A stretch of DNA of 64,000 nucleotides, taken from Lantana camara (Eukaryota > Streptophyta > Magnoliopsida > Lamiales > Verbenaceae). The notes under the pieces are model-generated. The model was not told the DNA's origin, did no database searches, and worked only from the letters and a program-made list of their open reading frames with translations. Location: assembly GCA_037501455.1 (NCBI GenBank), contig CM074858.1, positions 18,588,501 through 18,652,500 of the forward strand, written 5' to 3'. This document shows, piece by piece, positions 1 through 11,062 of the stretch. Position 1 is the stretch's first letter, and every line of letters begins with the position of its first letter. A program made the position numbers and the translations under genes.

Positions 1-205
1 GAAGTGCAGGAGAAAGTGAGCTGGAGGAGGATCCCTATGAGAGTAGAAACGCTGAAACCTATAGGAAAGCTGGGCCGCAGCTAGGAAGGGCCCCTCAAAG
101 TTGTGAAAAATGCAGGACGAAAAGCCCATGAACTGGAAAACACTGGCGGAATAAGGTTACCTCAACCTTGAAGGGCTCAAAACCTGAAAGGGTTTTCTGC
201 TAAGC

Positions 206-325
206 AGGCACGCGGCCCGCACACCTGGAAGGAGAGCAGAAGGAGGAACACATCATCAGAACTCCCAGGCACGCGGCCTGCACACCTGGAAAGAGGGCAG
301 GAGGAGGAACGTATCATCCGAACTT
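206..325. repeat. Two tandem copies of a 60-bp unit
   Basis: Each unit begins AGGCACGCGGCC and runs through GCACACCTGGAA and ATCATC. Copies start at 206 and 266 and differ by a handful of substitutions. It lies in the non-coding internal part of the left-edge retroelement. Confidence 0.8.
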
Positions 326-1280
326 CCAGGTTCCAAAGTTCTTGTTTGAACATTTGATAATGGTTACATAAACTTTTTGATATTTTGATTCATGAGAAGG
401 AATGAGATTATGTTTTATCATGATGCTTTATTAGAATGACTTAAATCCATGAGATTCGTGAGAAATGCATTATGATGAAAAAAGAACCATTTTGTATTAT
501 GCTCTGAATGCATCATATTATTGTTGAGGTGACACTTGAGACAGGCACATGCTAAGCCTTCGCGGTTATACTACTGAAAATTTAAACATTTTCAATGATT
601 GATTACCAGGGTTGAAGGGGGCACACAAATAAGTCCCTCTTGGGAAGGCGCGTTGATTACGCAAATGCCTTGGGAAGAGCTAGAAGAAAAGCTCTTGGGA
701 GTGATTCTTCCCCTGCTCCTACCAGACGGGTTGGCCACCTAGCTGGAAGAAAGCAGTTGATGCTAGGACCGGAGAGAATGCCCTCATCAGAGCGGGATCT
801 GGCAATCTTTTACTACAAAGATTGCATCAAAGCAGATACCCTTGCAATATGAAAAACATGTGACAAAAGAGAGAAATCAAGTGTCCAAGACATTCATGAA
901 TGCTCGATGAAAATGAGCGAAAACAAAAAGTTCACCGTGCAGCCCAATGGAATCGGGCCCCAATTTGGAAAACTAAATTCAAAAACAAACGCAAGGGAAA
1001 ATTTTTAAAGTCTTTGCAGGTTCAGGAAGTTCAAGGGAGCTTAAACCTCTATTACGTTGCTAACTTTGCTGGAAGATTAGCTGCTCTGGCAAACAAAAAT
1101 GAGTGCTAGCTGAAATAGTAGCAGCAGGGGGAGTCAAACCTTCTGCTTACAGCTGTCCAGCTTTATCTCTGCAGTTATCCAACCTGGCCGTAATACTTGC
1201 TGCTGAACGTGAAAGCCCCACCTGGAGGGTACATTAGAACATTAGCTGGAAGTTTCACAAGAAGCTCAGCAGGAGGCAGT

Positions 1281-1428
1281 TTCTGCTGCTGACCCCAACC
1301 TCCAGCTGCTGCGTTGCTGATCTTAACCTCCAGCTGCTGATTAGCTGGTTTCAACATCCTGCTGCTGCGTTGCTGATCTCAACCTTCTGCTGCTGAGTGG
1401 CTGATCCCAACCTCCTGCTGCTGATTCC
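1281..1428. repeat. Degenerate GCTGCTG-rich tandem repeat
   Basis: Units of about 40-45 bp contain CAACCTC, CAGCTGCTG and GTTGCTGATC, repeated about four times with substitutions. Short ORFs on the minus strand across it are a by-product of the triplet-like composition. Confidence 0.6.
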
Positions 1429-2061
1429 AGGCGCATATGCTCGTTGAAGAATGCTGGAAAAGAAGCAAGCATCTCTGTTTTCTTACCTGAAGAGAGAAAG
1501 GGGTGGTTACTCTGTTGTTCACGTCTTGCAAAGGAAGAGGGGAAGAGAAGACCTCTTTTGAATTATGACAAGACAAGGAGCCTTATGTGAAGCAACACTT
1601 CAAATCACGGTGACTCGTTTCCAATTTTCTTTAAATTTATCACCTCCCAAGAAATTGAGTATATTGGTAACCTTGAATTAATTGCTAAGCGAGGAAGATA
1701 TTTTGATTGATTCTAGTTATCTAGTTAATCTAGGCAAATTATTTTGATAATTCTTATCAGTTATCCTTCATAACTTTGATTTTTGTGGATTATCTTGACA
1801 ATTAAAAAAGAATTGCTTTAATAACTTAGAAAAATCATTTTTATGCTTTATGATATAATTGAATCTTGAGAAATATTTTGCAGAGATTATACAAATTCTG
1901 GAGAAAGGACCATATTTTCAGATATTCTGAAGTTTTTCTGAGAAATTCTGCTGAAAAAGATTGAGTGGTATAAAGAAAATAAAAGCAGAGTTGTGGCATG
2001 CATGGATAGTGTAGCGGAGCAGAAGGGAAAAGAAAAGCAGAAAGAAAGAAACGCAGAAGGG

Positions 2062-2178
2062 AACTGAATGAGCAGGAGGAGAAAAAGAAAAGCAGAAAGG
2101 AACTGAATGAGCAGGAGGAAAAAAAGAAAAGCAGAAGGAAACTGAATGAGCAGGAAGAGAACAGCAGAAAAGAGCATG
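2062..2178. repeat. 39-bp purine-rich tandem repeat, three copies
   Basis: AACTGAATGAGCAGGA recurs at 2062, 2101 and 2140, an exact 39-bp period, separated by AAAAGCAGAAGG-type spacers. A minus-strand ORF over it encodes a repetitive Phe/Leu-rich peptide and is not considered a gene. Confidence 0.85.
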
Positions 2179-2295
2179 CGAAAATCAGTTAAACTAAAAG
2201 TCAATCAAGCTGAAAGGAGAAAGCAGAACATGTGAAGGGAAAATTAAGCTGAAAGGAGAAAGCGGAACATCAAATAACTCTCAATAAGTAGAACG

Positions 2296-2372
2296 TCAGC
2301 AAGTTTCAAGAAGCAGAATGTCAGCAAGTTTCCTCTCAAGAAGCAGAATGTCAGCAAGTTTCAAGAAGTAGA
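2296..2372. repeat. Short tandem repeat of a CAGAATGTCAGCAAGTTTC unit
   Basis: TCAGCAAGTTTC starts at 2296, 2321 and 2351, each followed by an AAGAAG(C/T)AGAAT spacer. It is further low-complexity structure in the internal region of the left-edge retroelement. Confidence 0.75.
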
Positions 2373-2593
2373 ATTCCGACTATGCCTTGGGTACGGGTCG
2401 TAACGGTTGTACTCTTTTTACTCATGAGGGTTTTTCCCATGTGGTTTTCCCGAGTGAGGTTTTTAACGAGACAATCACCGTACCCAAGAAGGAAGATCAA
2501 CCGGTTCAAGACGCCCAATATACAGAGTTGTTCTTCAAGATTTTACTACTCTCACAGCCGTCCATACTGTTCGACTGTAAGAGTAGGGGGGAG

Positions 2594-3223
2594 TGATGAT
2601 GTGGACCGAATTTTCCACATTATTTTATTTAATTAATTGAAGAACATGAGAGACTATTATTATAATCGTTGAAGGAAGAGAAGTTGGGGATTGAGAGAAG
2701 TGGGGGAAGAATGGGTCAGAAGTGGAGAACGTGGGAGTTAAGTTGGAAAGAGTTGGCACGTGCCTGGATTTTTGGGAAGTCACAACTGCTTTTGAAGAGA
2801 ATAAAAGGGGCAGAAGAGAGAGCAGGCAGATTCATTGAACGTAACTTAGAAAAACCCTACAGACTTCGTACTATCAAAGATTATCTCTGCAGAAGAGCCT
2901 CAAGCAACTGCAACTTCTCTCCAGCATTTTTTATTATCTTTTCCATATTCTTATTAGATCATTTGTCGCAGTTATCTTAGATTATTTTCCAGAATTATTA
3001 TTGAATTATCACTTGTACGATTGAAGGCAGAATCCAAAAAACCAGAAGACTGTCACCACTGCATATTTTATTATTATCTCGTTATTGCAATTGTTTATTA
3101 CTCCGTTTCATTATTTGTATTTAATATCACTTTTCTTATTATTTTCCTTTGCAGCTTGATGCAATCTCTTTTCCCGAAGAAATAAATTATATTGGTGGTT
3201 GTTGAAATTTTTGGCAAACATCA
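2594..3223 (+). mobile_element. Probable 3' LTR of the left-edge retroelement
   Basis: It begins TGATGATGTGG directly after a purine tract and ends with CAAACATCA, giving TG...CA termini and about 630 bp. A TATA-like AATAAAAGGG lies near 2800. The 5' partner LTR and one target duplication are outside the window, so the right boundary is a best guess from the CA end. Confidence 0.45.
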
Positions 3224-4371
3224 ATAAGTATTAACGTCTTTACTCTAAAATATAGAACTAATATTTCTTCTATGTTTTCTTTTCAGTATTTCTCCTTTGC
3301 TTTGTTTTTATTCTTTAATGTTTTGATTGAATTTTTTATTTTCTTGAAAAATTTATTCACATTCAAACAATTTTCTTTTTTAATCTATTTTTTGATGTGC
3401 AGGTTATTGATCGATTTTCCATTCTTTATTTGGTATCACATCAACCATCACAGACAAATCACCTTAATCTTTTGAAGAAAAGTTCAATTGATTTTAGAAG
3501 ATATGTATATTTATTTTTATTTTAAGTATACTCATTATTCGTGTATCATTCAAATCATATACAATATAAATATTTTTAAAATTAATAGTTATTAATTATT
3601 TTGTTTTTTCCGTATTTGTTATTAAAGTATTTTTTGATTTATGAGAGATTGGAAATAAATGGATCATGCTTTTGATGAAATCTATTTTTTTATGAAAAAC
3701 TAAAATTCAAGCATATATCCATAGTTATTTATATTTGTAACTTTTATTCTCTATTTTCTATGATTTTATTTCCAATATTTCTTCTTCTTCTTCTTCTTCT
3801 TCTTCTTCTTCTTCTTCTTCTTCTCTTCTCATATTTCTATTATTTTTTCCTTTATTTTAGAAGTTGTATTATCTTTTTTATTTTCTTTTTTTTTATTCTC
3901 TTTAACTTCTATTAGTCATCTTTATATATTTTAGTTTTTAAGTTCAGTTAATTCTATTTACATTTGTATAGAAAGCTTACCGAACCACCTAAAAATACAA
4001 ATAATTTATGAGATTGTTCATTTGTTATAAATATAAAATTTTAACTACTTAATTTACATTTTTAATAAATATTTAGAAGTAAAATTTTAACTATATAAGA
4101 TAATATGTTTATATTTTTGCAATAATTATATTTTTAAATTGATATAATTTTAGAATTTTTTTAAACACATTATCTTAGATTTATATGTTACGATACATGA
4201 GAGTAAACTAGGAAAATGTCCACCGGTGACATTATGAAAATTAAAAATATTTTATTTATTCAATTTTTCTTCTTGAACGTAATCACTAATTTAACCATTA
4301 CATTTACATGGTTGTTTAATCTTTGTAATATTTTCTATTAAAATAATTCAATTAATCGTTCATTGTTCTTC
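3224..4371. other. AT-rich stretch without a gene
   Basis: It has long A/T runs and frequent stops in all frames. The only distinct structure is the CTT microsatellite near 3780. It is the left flank of the Tat-lineage insertion. Its composition resembles 16150-17640, so both may belong to one older element split by that insertion (inference). Confidence 0.6.
3779..3823. repeat. (CTT)n microsatellite
   Basis: About fifteen uninterrupted CTT/TTC triplets, followed by an imperfect TTCTCTTCTC end. Confidence 0.95.
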
Positions 4372-4376
4372 ACATA

Positions 4377-5072
4377 TGATGGTGTCAAAATCTGGGCTGT
4401 GTGTTGGATTGCAGACTAAGACTCCCAATCACCCAAGATATTTATAGTATGAGGAGAACTCTGGTACTTTCCTAAGCTGAAAGGATGAAACAAACGTAAG
4501 CTCAAAGGCCAAAACAGGGGAGAGCGGGGGTCAGACCCGTTTTGGTACTCCGACGCTCAAGTCAGCTAAAGCTCTGAGTCGAAAATATGCAGGAGTTCAG
4601 AGTCTTGTGCGTGAAGGAAAGCTTACCCTTGAAGGTCATGAGGTGGGGTTCTTATAGGGCGGAGATGGACTCCACGGGTGCAAGTACACCTCCCGTGAGG
4701 TGTGGATCTGGTTGGGAGAGGAAAACGACGGCCTATGGCCGGAACAGTGCTTTTCCAGCTAAAGCACTGCTCACTTGCTCCTGCCAGGATGCTTGACACT
4801 GTACTGGAGGCAGCTGCAATTAATGCAGCCAGCGGTAGGCGATGCTTACATTGAATGCGGTTGTCTGGTAGCGACTGGGTCGTGCCTCTCTGGATCGAAA
4901 GGAGACACTAGGTCGCGGGAGACTGCCACCTGGCTGTGGCTTGAGGTCTTTGGCCGAGTGTTGGGTCGGTGGTTGCCTACGTGGCTTGGTCGTGGAGCAT
5001 TGACGTGGCACAGGCGGCCACGTGGTAGTGACATCTGGAGTCCGGTCATGCTCCCCGATTTTCCCCTTATCA
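4377..5072 (-). repeat. 3' LTR of the Tat element
   Basis: Read on the minus strand it starts TGATAAGGGG and ends CACCATCA. It aligns without gaps to 15452-16147. A TATA-like CTATAAGAAC lies on the minus strand near 4649-4660. The plus-strand left end carries the ACATA duplication. Confidence 0.95.
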
Positions 5073-5086
5073 TCTTCCCCCCCCAG
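5073..5086 (-). other. Polypurine tract of the Tat element
   Basis: On the minus strand CTGGGGGGGGAAGA immediately precedes the 3' LTR start TGATAAGG. This is the usual position of the plus-strand DNA primer in LTR retroelements. Confidence 0.85.
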
Positions 5087-5490
5087 GTCTGGTGCCACTA
5101 AGAGAGTGGCGCCTGATCTTGAGAAAGCCTTCGCGATTGATGAAGAGAGGGGAGGCCTGGGTCGCGACTCCCTTAGGGGTAATCTAGGTCGCCAGGAAAG
5201 CTGTTCGAGCCAAGCCACGACTAGCCCGAGCTGCGAGCCACCTTCCTTCGACCCAAGGGATGAGGCGTGGCCTCACGTGCGCGTGCCAGGTAAGTTCCAC
5301 TGGGCGGGAAACCCTGGAAATTTCCCGTGTCAGGGTAATGATTATGCCTTTTGAAATTCTGGGGGGTTAGCGCGAATCCTGAGGAGCAGTTACAGGTAGC
5401 CGTCGTGGGATAACGCGCTACGTTCTTCTCCAAGCGGGCTAATCAGCCGACATGTGGGGCTGATTAATCACGCTCAGTTAAAACTGCTGC

Positions 5491-5500
5491 TATAAATAGG
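5491..5500 (+). promoter_or_regulatory. TATA box of the antisense gene
   Basis: TATAAATAGG lies on the plus strand 200 bp before the ATG at 5691 and about 420 bp inside the internal region from the 3' LTR. A pyrimidine-rich stretch with CTTTTCACGCC follows about 30 bp later, a plausible start region. It points into the antisense gene and away from gag-pol transcription. Its activity is inferred. Confidence 0.6.
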
Positions 5501-5690
5501 GGACTTAGGCAGTTTTTCCCCTTTTCACGCCTTCCACAGAAGTAAACCCTAATTTTGGAGAGATTTTTGCCTCCCACATCCTTTGCAAAACCGCACTTCC
5601 GGAGAGTCTCCCAAGCAGAAATTCAAGGTACGCCCTTCCAAATCCAACATCTCCTTTCTCTCCTTTTTCTTCTTCTTCTTCATACTAGAA

Positions 5691-8600
5691 ATGGCCCCCA
5701 AGAGGAACGTTTCTGTGCCCACCGAGAGCCAACCCCAAGATAAGCAACCAAGAAACTATGGTCCTAGGGACATTCCGTCGGATCCAGAGGTATCGGTGGA
5801 GTGCATAGGGGTCAAGCTTCTGGGAAAACCAAGGTGGGAAGATCCCACCGTGACAATGTATTTCAAGGAACCAGTGGAGGAGGCCACTGGGCCGATTTTG
5901 GGGGAAACGGCCGAAAGTGAGCATTCCATGGAGGTTGAATCCGCCCCGCTAGGCGTCGATGAAAGGGGAAAAGAAGTAGACGACGAGGCCATAGAAGACA
6001 CGGCTGCGGAGATCGAGGGGATGTCGCTGGAGAGCGACTCACGCGACCCAAGCGCCGAACCCTCAACCCCCCTGGCAGGAGTGAAACCGCAGGGGAAAAG
6101 CGGGAGAAAGGGGCAACAGAAATGTACCACATATTACCACGAGTTTAGGGCCGAAATCCATGGGACGGAGAGAACTACGGCTATGAAAAGACTGACTGGA
6201 TGGAGGGAGTTGGATACCAATTGTGAAGTGTTCACACCCAGCAAAGATGAGCATATGGGGGCTCCACCTCCGGGGTGCATCGCTATCTCGTTGAAAGCGA
6301 TCGAGTATGGATTTAGGCTACCTCTGACTCCCTTCCAGGTCGCGCTATTCAACGACCTTCAGATCAACCCCGTACAGTTGCTCCCAAACGGCCACGCTAT
6401 AGTCACAGTCTTCTGGGTGCTGATGAAGATATTAGGTCAAGTGGAGTGCGTGAAACATTTTGTGGAACTATTTGTCGCCTCGGTCGATGCGGCTGCTTCC
6501 CCCAATAGGAAGGGGTTCGTGAAGCTACAGTCTCGATCCGGGAACAAAATTTTTGACACCGAGAAGTCCTCTCATGGGATCGACTGGAAGAAGAAGTATG
6601 TTTTTGTGAGGTACAGAGGCGGTTGGGAGGGACTTCAGCACACTTCCTGGAACAACGTCGAGCGAGTGCGATTGGATAGAGGAACTGTCCGTTGGCCCAA
6701 CACCTTGATGGCAGCACTGCGGGGGGTGCATCCCTTGGATACTGGGATTTTCACGAGTACGCACCTCTTAATAAACCTTGGGTTGGCTCCCGGTACGTCG
6801 AGGCATATAGATTTCAAAATGGGTAACTACACCTTCAATTCCCTTAGGCCAAGCACGTCCTCTCCCTTGAACTCTTTTCTTCTATTTTCGTTCCACGCGT
6901 TGATTCATTCGCTAACTCCATTTTTTCTTCCTTGTGCAGGGTCGATAATGGTGGCCGGACGATCGAAGGCTCTGGACCGCCTTCTAAAGAAGAAAAGGGC
7001 TGAGGCGGTCAAGAAAGTGGAAGAGGGGAAAATAAGAGGCCCACCTCCTTCGATCCACGACATAACCTTCAGGGAGGGCCTTACTGAAGCTGGCTCACTG
7101 ATGAAGATCGCGGCTGTCGAGAGAGCGGCAGGGTAAAGATGGGCGGACGCTCATGTCCCAACGGCGGCGAAGGAGACAGACGCGCAGGGGGCTGCCTGGG
7201 TTGTTCCGGGGGCTGACGCTCCTGTTCCACCCGCGGACGACCAGGCTACCCGCCCTCCAAAGGCTAAGGGCAAAGTGGTTATATCTGCTGGGTGGCCAGA
7301 GACGGACTCAGAGGCTAACTCTAGGTCGTTTCCGTTGGAAGTGCCCAAGGGCAAACGCTCCCAGAAGAGGAAGGAAAGAGACGACCCGGAGGACAGGGCC
7401 CCCCAAAAGGCTGCCAAGCATGGGAAGAGCACGTTCCAGCCGTCCGGCGGATAGGTTCCCCCTACCCTTCGACCAGGATCTTCCCTCGGCTTTACCATGT
7501 TGTGGGGCGATTACGAGAGGATAGTGAACGTCCCCACGTTCGAAGGGCCTAAATATCCCTTTAACGTCTCCGAATTCAAGGTGGACGGAACAGAGAGGAG
7601 GGTCGCGATCGGAGAGGTCGACCAGGACGTGCTGGGGGCCATTTATTATTCCCTCCAAACAGCAGGCGACCACCAGGAATTGGCCAAGGAGAGCAATGCG
7701 ACCCTCTCCTATAACAAGATCGCTCTGCTAAATGCGGTAGGTGCCTTCACACTCTCTCACTTCTTCTTGTCGATCCTCTCCTGAGTCTTTCTATCTATCG
7801 CTTCCCTCTGATTCCCTTCTTGTTTTTTTACTTTTCTCAGCTGATCGTGAGAGAGCACCAGTCCGCTATGCGACTGGAGTTGGCCGATGAAGCCCGCTGT
7901 AAGCTGCTGGCAGAGAGGGGTGAGGTTCTACAGGGGAAGAGTTGGAAAGACGAGGCAGCGAAGTTGTCCCAGGAGTTAGAGGGTGCCCAGAAGGCGTACA
8001 CCACGAAGCTGGATAAAATGGACAAGCTGGTGAAAGACTCCCTCAAGGGGAGGTCTGCTATGGAAAAAGAGCTGGAGGAGCTAAGGGCCGCAAACGAAGA
8101 GTTGCAGACCGGGGTGGCCACGCGGCAGAGCCTGCTAGATGCGGCAGAGAGAAAGACTGATGCCGCCTACGCCAAGGGCAAGCAGGATGGGTGGCGGGCC
8201 GGCTTTGTCGAGGGGCAGAGGGATGGGACTAAAACGACCTTCTGGACGGTCAAAAAACTATTGCCGCAGATAAAGGATAGTGCGGTGTCGGAGTTTCTTC
8301 AGTCCAAGGTGTTTGACACCGTTTCTGGCACGCTGGGGGTCTCGGACATAAAGACTGGCTTCATGAGAGCCCTATCTCAGATCCATCTTCACCACCCAAT
8401 CCCCCATGATCTCCTCAACGACCCCCGCAAACTCAACGCAGCCAACGGGTTCGTCCCCAAAACCTTGCCTGAGGAATTCATAGCGCGCGTTTCTATTGAG
8501 GAGGGGGCGGGCCAGGAGGAGGCAGATGGCGGTGAGGACGACGAGGAGCCGGATTGGAGCAAAGTGCCCTATGGCTGGGCTGTGGAGTAGGCCGAATCTC

Positions 8601-8881
8601 AGTTGGAGAAGCAATCCGAGGTGGTCGTGGAGTTGGCGGGCCCCGTTGATATAGAGCGAGTCAAAGAAACTTTGTTGGCCGCCTACGTTCCTTCGAGTAG
8701 CTGGTCGAAAGAGGGTGGCCTCTCGAGCGAGAACCCAACCGGTCCTGCCTTGGCGATTCCCCCATTGGCAACACTTTCTCCTACCACTGAAGAGACTCCC
8801 CAAACGGCAGAGCCTAATCCTCCAATTCCAGCGAAAGAAACTGTCCCTGAAGCTACAGATCCCCCTGCTCCAAGCTCTTGA
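5691..8881 (+). pseudogene. Antisense extra gene of the Tat element (Transposase_28-like), spliced, three stops
   Basis: The start chosen is the ATG at 5691 (MAPKRNVS); the same frame opens upstream at 5583, but a possible 5'UTR intron (GGTACG near 5625 to CTAG near 5688) lies between. Coding blocks are 5691-6822, 6940-7736 and 7841-8881, with GT-AG introns 6823-6939 (117 bp, stop-free in frame) and 7737-7840 (phase 0). The frame totals about 989 codons and is broken only by TAA at 7134, TAG at 7452 and TAG at 8588. Each stop could come from a Gln codon by one C-to-T change. Residues about 195-330 (YGFRLPLTPFQ ... LLPNGHAIV) resemble the 'putative gypsy type transposon' domain (PF04195). A basic KGKRSQKRKER patch could be a nuclear signal. 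Residues about 644-750 look like a coiled coil, followed by an acidic tail. Function is unknown. Antisense extra ORFs are established for Tat elements such as maize Grande. Confidence 0.75.
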
Positions 8882-9386
8882 GGGTGCGAGGAATTAGCAT
8901 CTTAACTTCTGTAATTTTTTTTTTTTTTTTTTTTTTGCACTCCTTTGCAAATCTCCGGGGCCTGACCCCTTTTAGTGAATGAGAATCGCATATTGGCTTC
9001 TGACTCTGTGTCATTTTAGTGTTATTTTGCCCAAATATTGGTTTTATTGATATGCATAGCCTTTCGCAATTTTTTAAACGAAACTTAACTTTGGAAAATT
9101 TCTTCCAAGAGCTGGCTCGAAATGTGCCTATGCTATGGGTCGCAATGAGCCACCACTTATAAGCCAACGCTGGCTCGCGGAGTGCTTCCGTTATGTGTCG
9201 AAAAGACATGATCTCTTTCGGCCCTTAGGATGTTTCAAATTCTAAACATGAACCCCGATTAACGGGTATGTTACAACATTCAGATTAACTGAAGATAACA
9301 GACAATTCAGATTGATCGAATATACTTTTATTGTTGGTAAAAAACTGGAAAGAGTACAAAACGGTACTTACAACTTGGAGAAAATT
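8882..9386. other. Non-coding gap between convergent antisense gene and integrase
   Basis: It holds a 22-nt T run (near 8915-8936) just after the antisense gene's stop, and otherwise unremarkable sequence. It separates two convergent reading frames, so both 3' ends should lie here. I see no third gene. Confidence 0.7.
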
Positions 9387-11062
9387 TTAAACGTAAAACT
9401 TCTTGAGGTTATGCGCATTCCAAGATCTGGGAATGGTATTTCCCTCCATATCCTCAAGGTAATAAGCTTTGTTGCGCCCCACCTCAGCAATGCGGTATGG
9501 GCCTTCCCAGTTGGGTTGTAACTTGCCCACGTGTTTTGTTACTTCAACCTTTTTTAGAACTAAGTCGCCGATTTGAAAAGCGCGAGGCTTTACCCCTTTG
9601 TTATAGCTCCGAGCCACAGTGGCTCGATATTGTTGCATGCGTTGGAATCCCTTCTGTCGAGTTTCTTCAATGGTGTCGAGCTCATGCGCTCGGTCCTCTG
9701 CATTTCTGGCGAGCTGGTAGTTGGACACCCTCGCCGTCTGATGTAGAAGTTCCGTGGGGATCATGGCCTCCAACCCATAAACCATCGAGAAGGGGGTTAG
9801 CCCTGTCGTTGTTCTGGGAGTTGTACGGTAAGCCCATAGAACCCCATCAAGTTCGTCGACCCAGGCACCTTTCTTGGCCTCCAGCCTGGTTTGGAGGTTT
9901 TGGATAATGAACCGATTAATTACTTTGACCTGGTCATTCGCTTGCGGATGGCCGACCGACGCGAAGCGTTGACTGATTCCCATGTCTGTACAGTAGGACC
10001 TAGTGCTGGCGCTTTGAAATTGAGTTCAATTGTCGCAGATTAGGACCCTGGGGATCCCGAATCTGCAAATGATGTTGCGCCATAAGAAATTCTGGATGAC
10101 CTTGTCCGTGATTTTCGCAGCGGGCTGGGCTTCGACCCATTTAGAGAAGTACTCCACCGTGACCAACAGGTATTGTCGTTGGCCCATCGCGAGCGGTAGT
10201 GGCCCGGCGATATCAATGCCCCACTGATCAAAGGGCCAGCAAATGTCTACAGGGACCATTTCTGCGGGGTGTTGGTGCGGGATGTTGGCGTGTTTCTGGC
10301 AATTGACACATCTACGGGCGTATTCCTTAGCATCCTCATTTAGAGTAGGCCAGTAGAACCCACTTCTGGAAACTTTCTTGGCCAAGGATCGACCGCCCGC
10401 ATGATTTCCACACTGTCCACTGTGTATTTCTTCTAAGATATCCAAAGCTTGCGAGGGGCGTAGGCACCGCTTGGTTGGCCCCATGAATGCCCTCTTGTAT
10501 AATCTCCCTTCTGAATCTAAAGAGTAACCCGTAGCTTTGTATTTGAGGCGCCTCGCGGTGTTTCGGTCGGCAGGCAATACTCCATCTCTGAGGTAAAGTA
10601 TGAATTCGTCGACCCAGCACGATTCAGCTGGGTCGGTGGAGCATATCATCTCTACCTCGCCATCGATCACCCTACCCTTGCTTGACAAATAGGTGATGCT
10701 CTGATCCTTGGAGCCTCTCATTCCGTTCGCGAACTTGGACAATGCGTCAGCTCCTGTGTGCTCTTCCCTGGGGACTTGCTGCAACGTGAATTCTTTGAAC
10801 TGGGATGCCAGGGATTTGACCTTGGCAAGATACTTGATCATTGTTTTCTCACGTGCTTCATAGGAGCCTTGGAACTGGCTCGCTACCAATTGGGAGTCCG
10901 TTGTTACGAAAATCCTTTCAATCCCACGCTCCTTTACAATTTTGAGGCCAGCGATGAGTGCCTCATATTCCGCTTCATTGTTGGTGGTCGGGAAGTCAAG
11001 GGAGATGGCAAAATCAAGCGCCTAGCTCTCGGTGCTCATCAAGGATATCCCCACACCCCCCT
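9387..11062 (-). pseudogene. Second (archaeal-type) RNase H and integrase of the Tat element, broken
   Basis: This frame continues pol after a frameshift in a G run near 11055-11062. The additional RNase H typical of Tat elements is recognised by LDFPTTNNEAEYEAL near 10980 and the TDSQLVASQF motif after it. The integrase has an HHCC zinc region (HSGQCGNH ... CVNCQKH), a first Asp in WGIDIAGPLP and a second Asp in LICDN. The stretch around the third acidic residue reads HPQANDQVKVINR near 9925-9960, where the family has Glu after Gln-Val; here it is Lys. In-frame stops are TAG at 11022-11024 and TGA at 10026-10028 (a Gly position in DNGTQF). The C-terminal part ends LKKFYV with no chromodomain visible. 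Confidence 0.88.

Larger units (their letters stand above)
1..2593 (+). mobile_element. Non-coding 3' internal part of a degenerate LTR retrotransposon
   Basis: No convincing gene is present on either strand; the short ORFs read through purine-rich or GCTGCTG repeats. The stretch 2380-2590 holds alternating TTTTTACTC, GGGTTTTTCCC, TGGTTTTCCC and GAGGTTTTTAACGAG blocks. From general knowledge these are typical of the region before the 3' LTR in many plant copia-like elements. It ends in a purine tract (AGAGTAGGGGGGAG, 2580-2593) immediately before a TG-starting LTR candidate. Three sets of tandem repeats lie inside. The 5' part is outside the window, so family assignment is inference. Confidence 0.4.

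Noticed and set aside
2669..2980. 103-residue plus-strand ORF
   Set aside because: It lies wholly inside the putative LTR over the TATA/leader region, with no recognisable protein features.
4587..5433. Several ORFs of 70-130 residues at the left of the Tat element
   Set aside because: They lie in the GC-rich LTR and adjacent leader; nearly the same ORFs recur in the other LTR at 15662-16257 and have no domain.
8603..8881. Separate 92-residue gene after the antisense gene
   Set aside because: It is in the same frame as the preceding exon and separated only by TAG at 8588, so it is the tail of the same broken gene.
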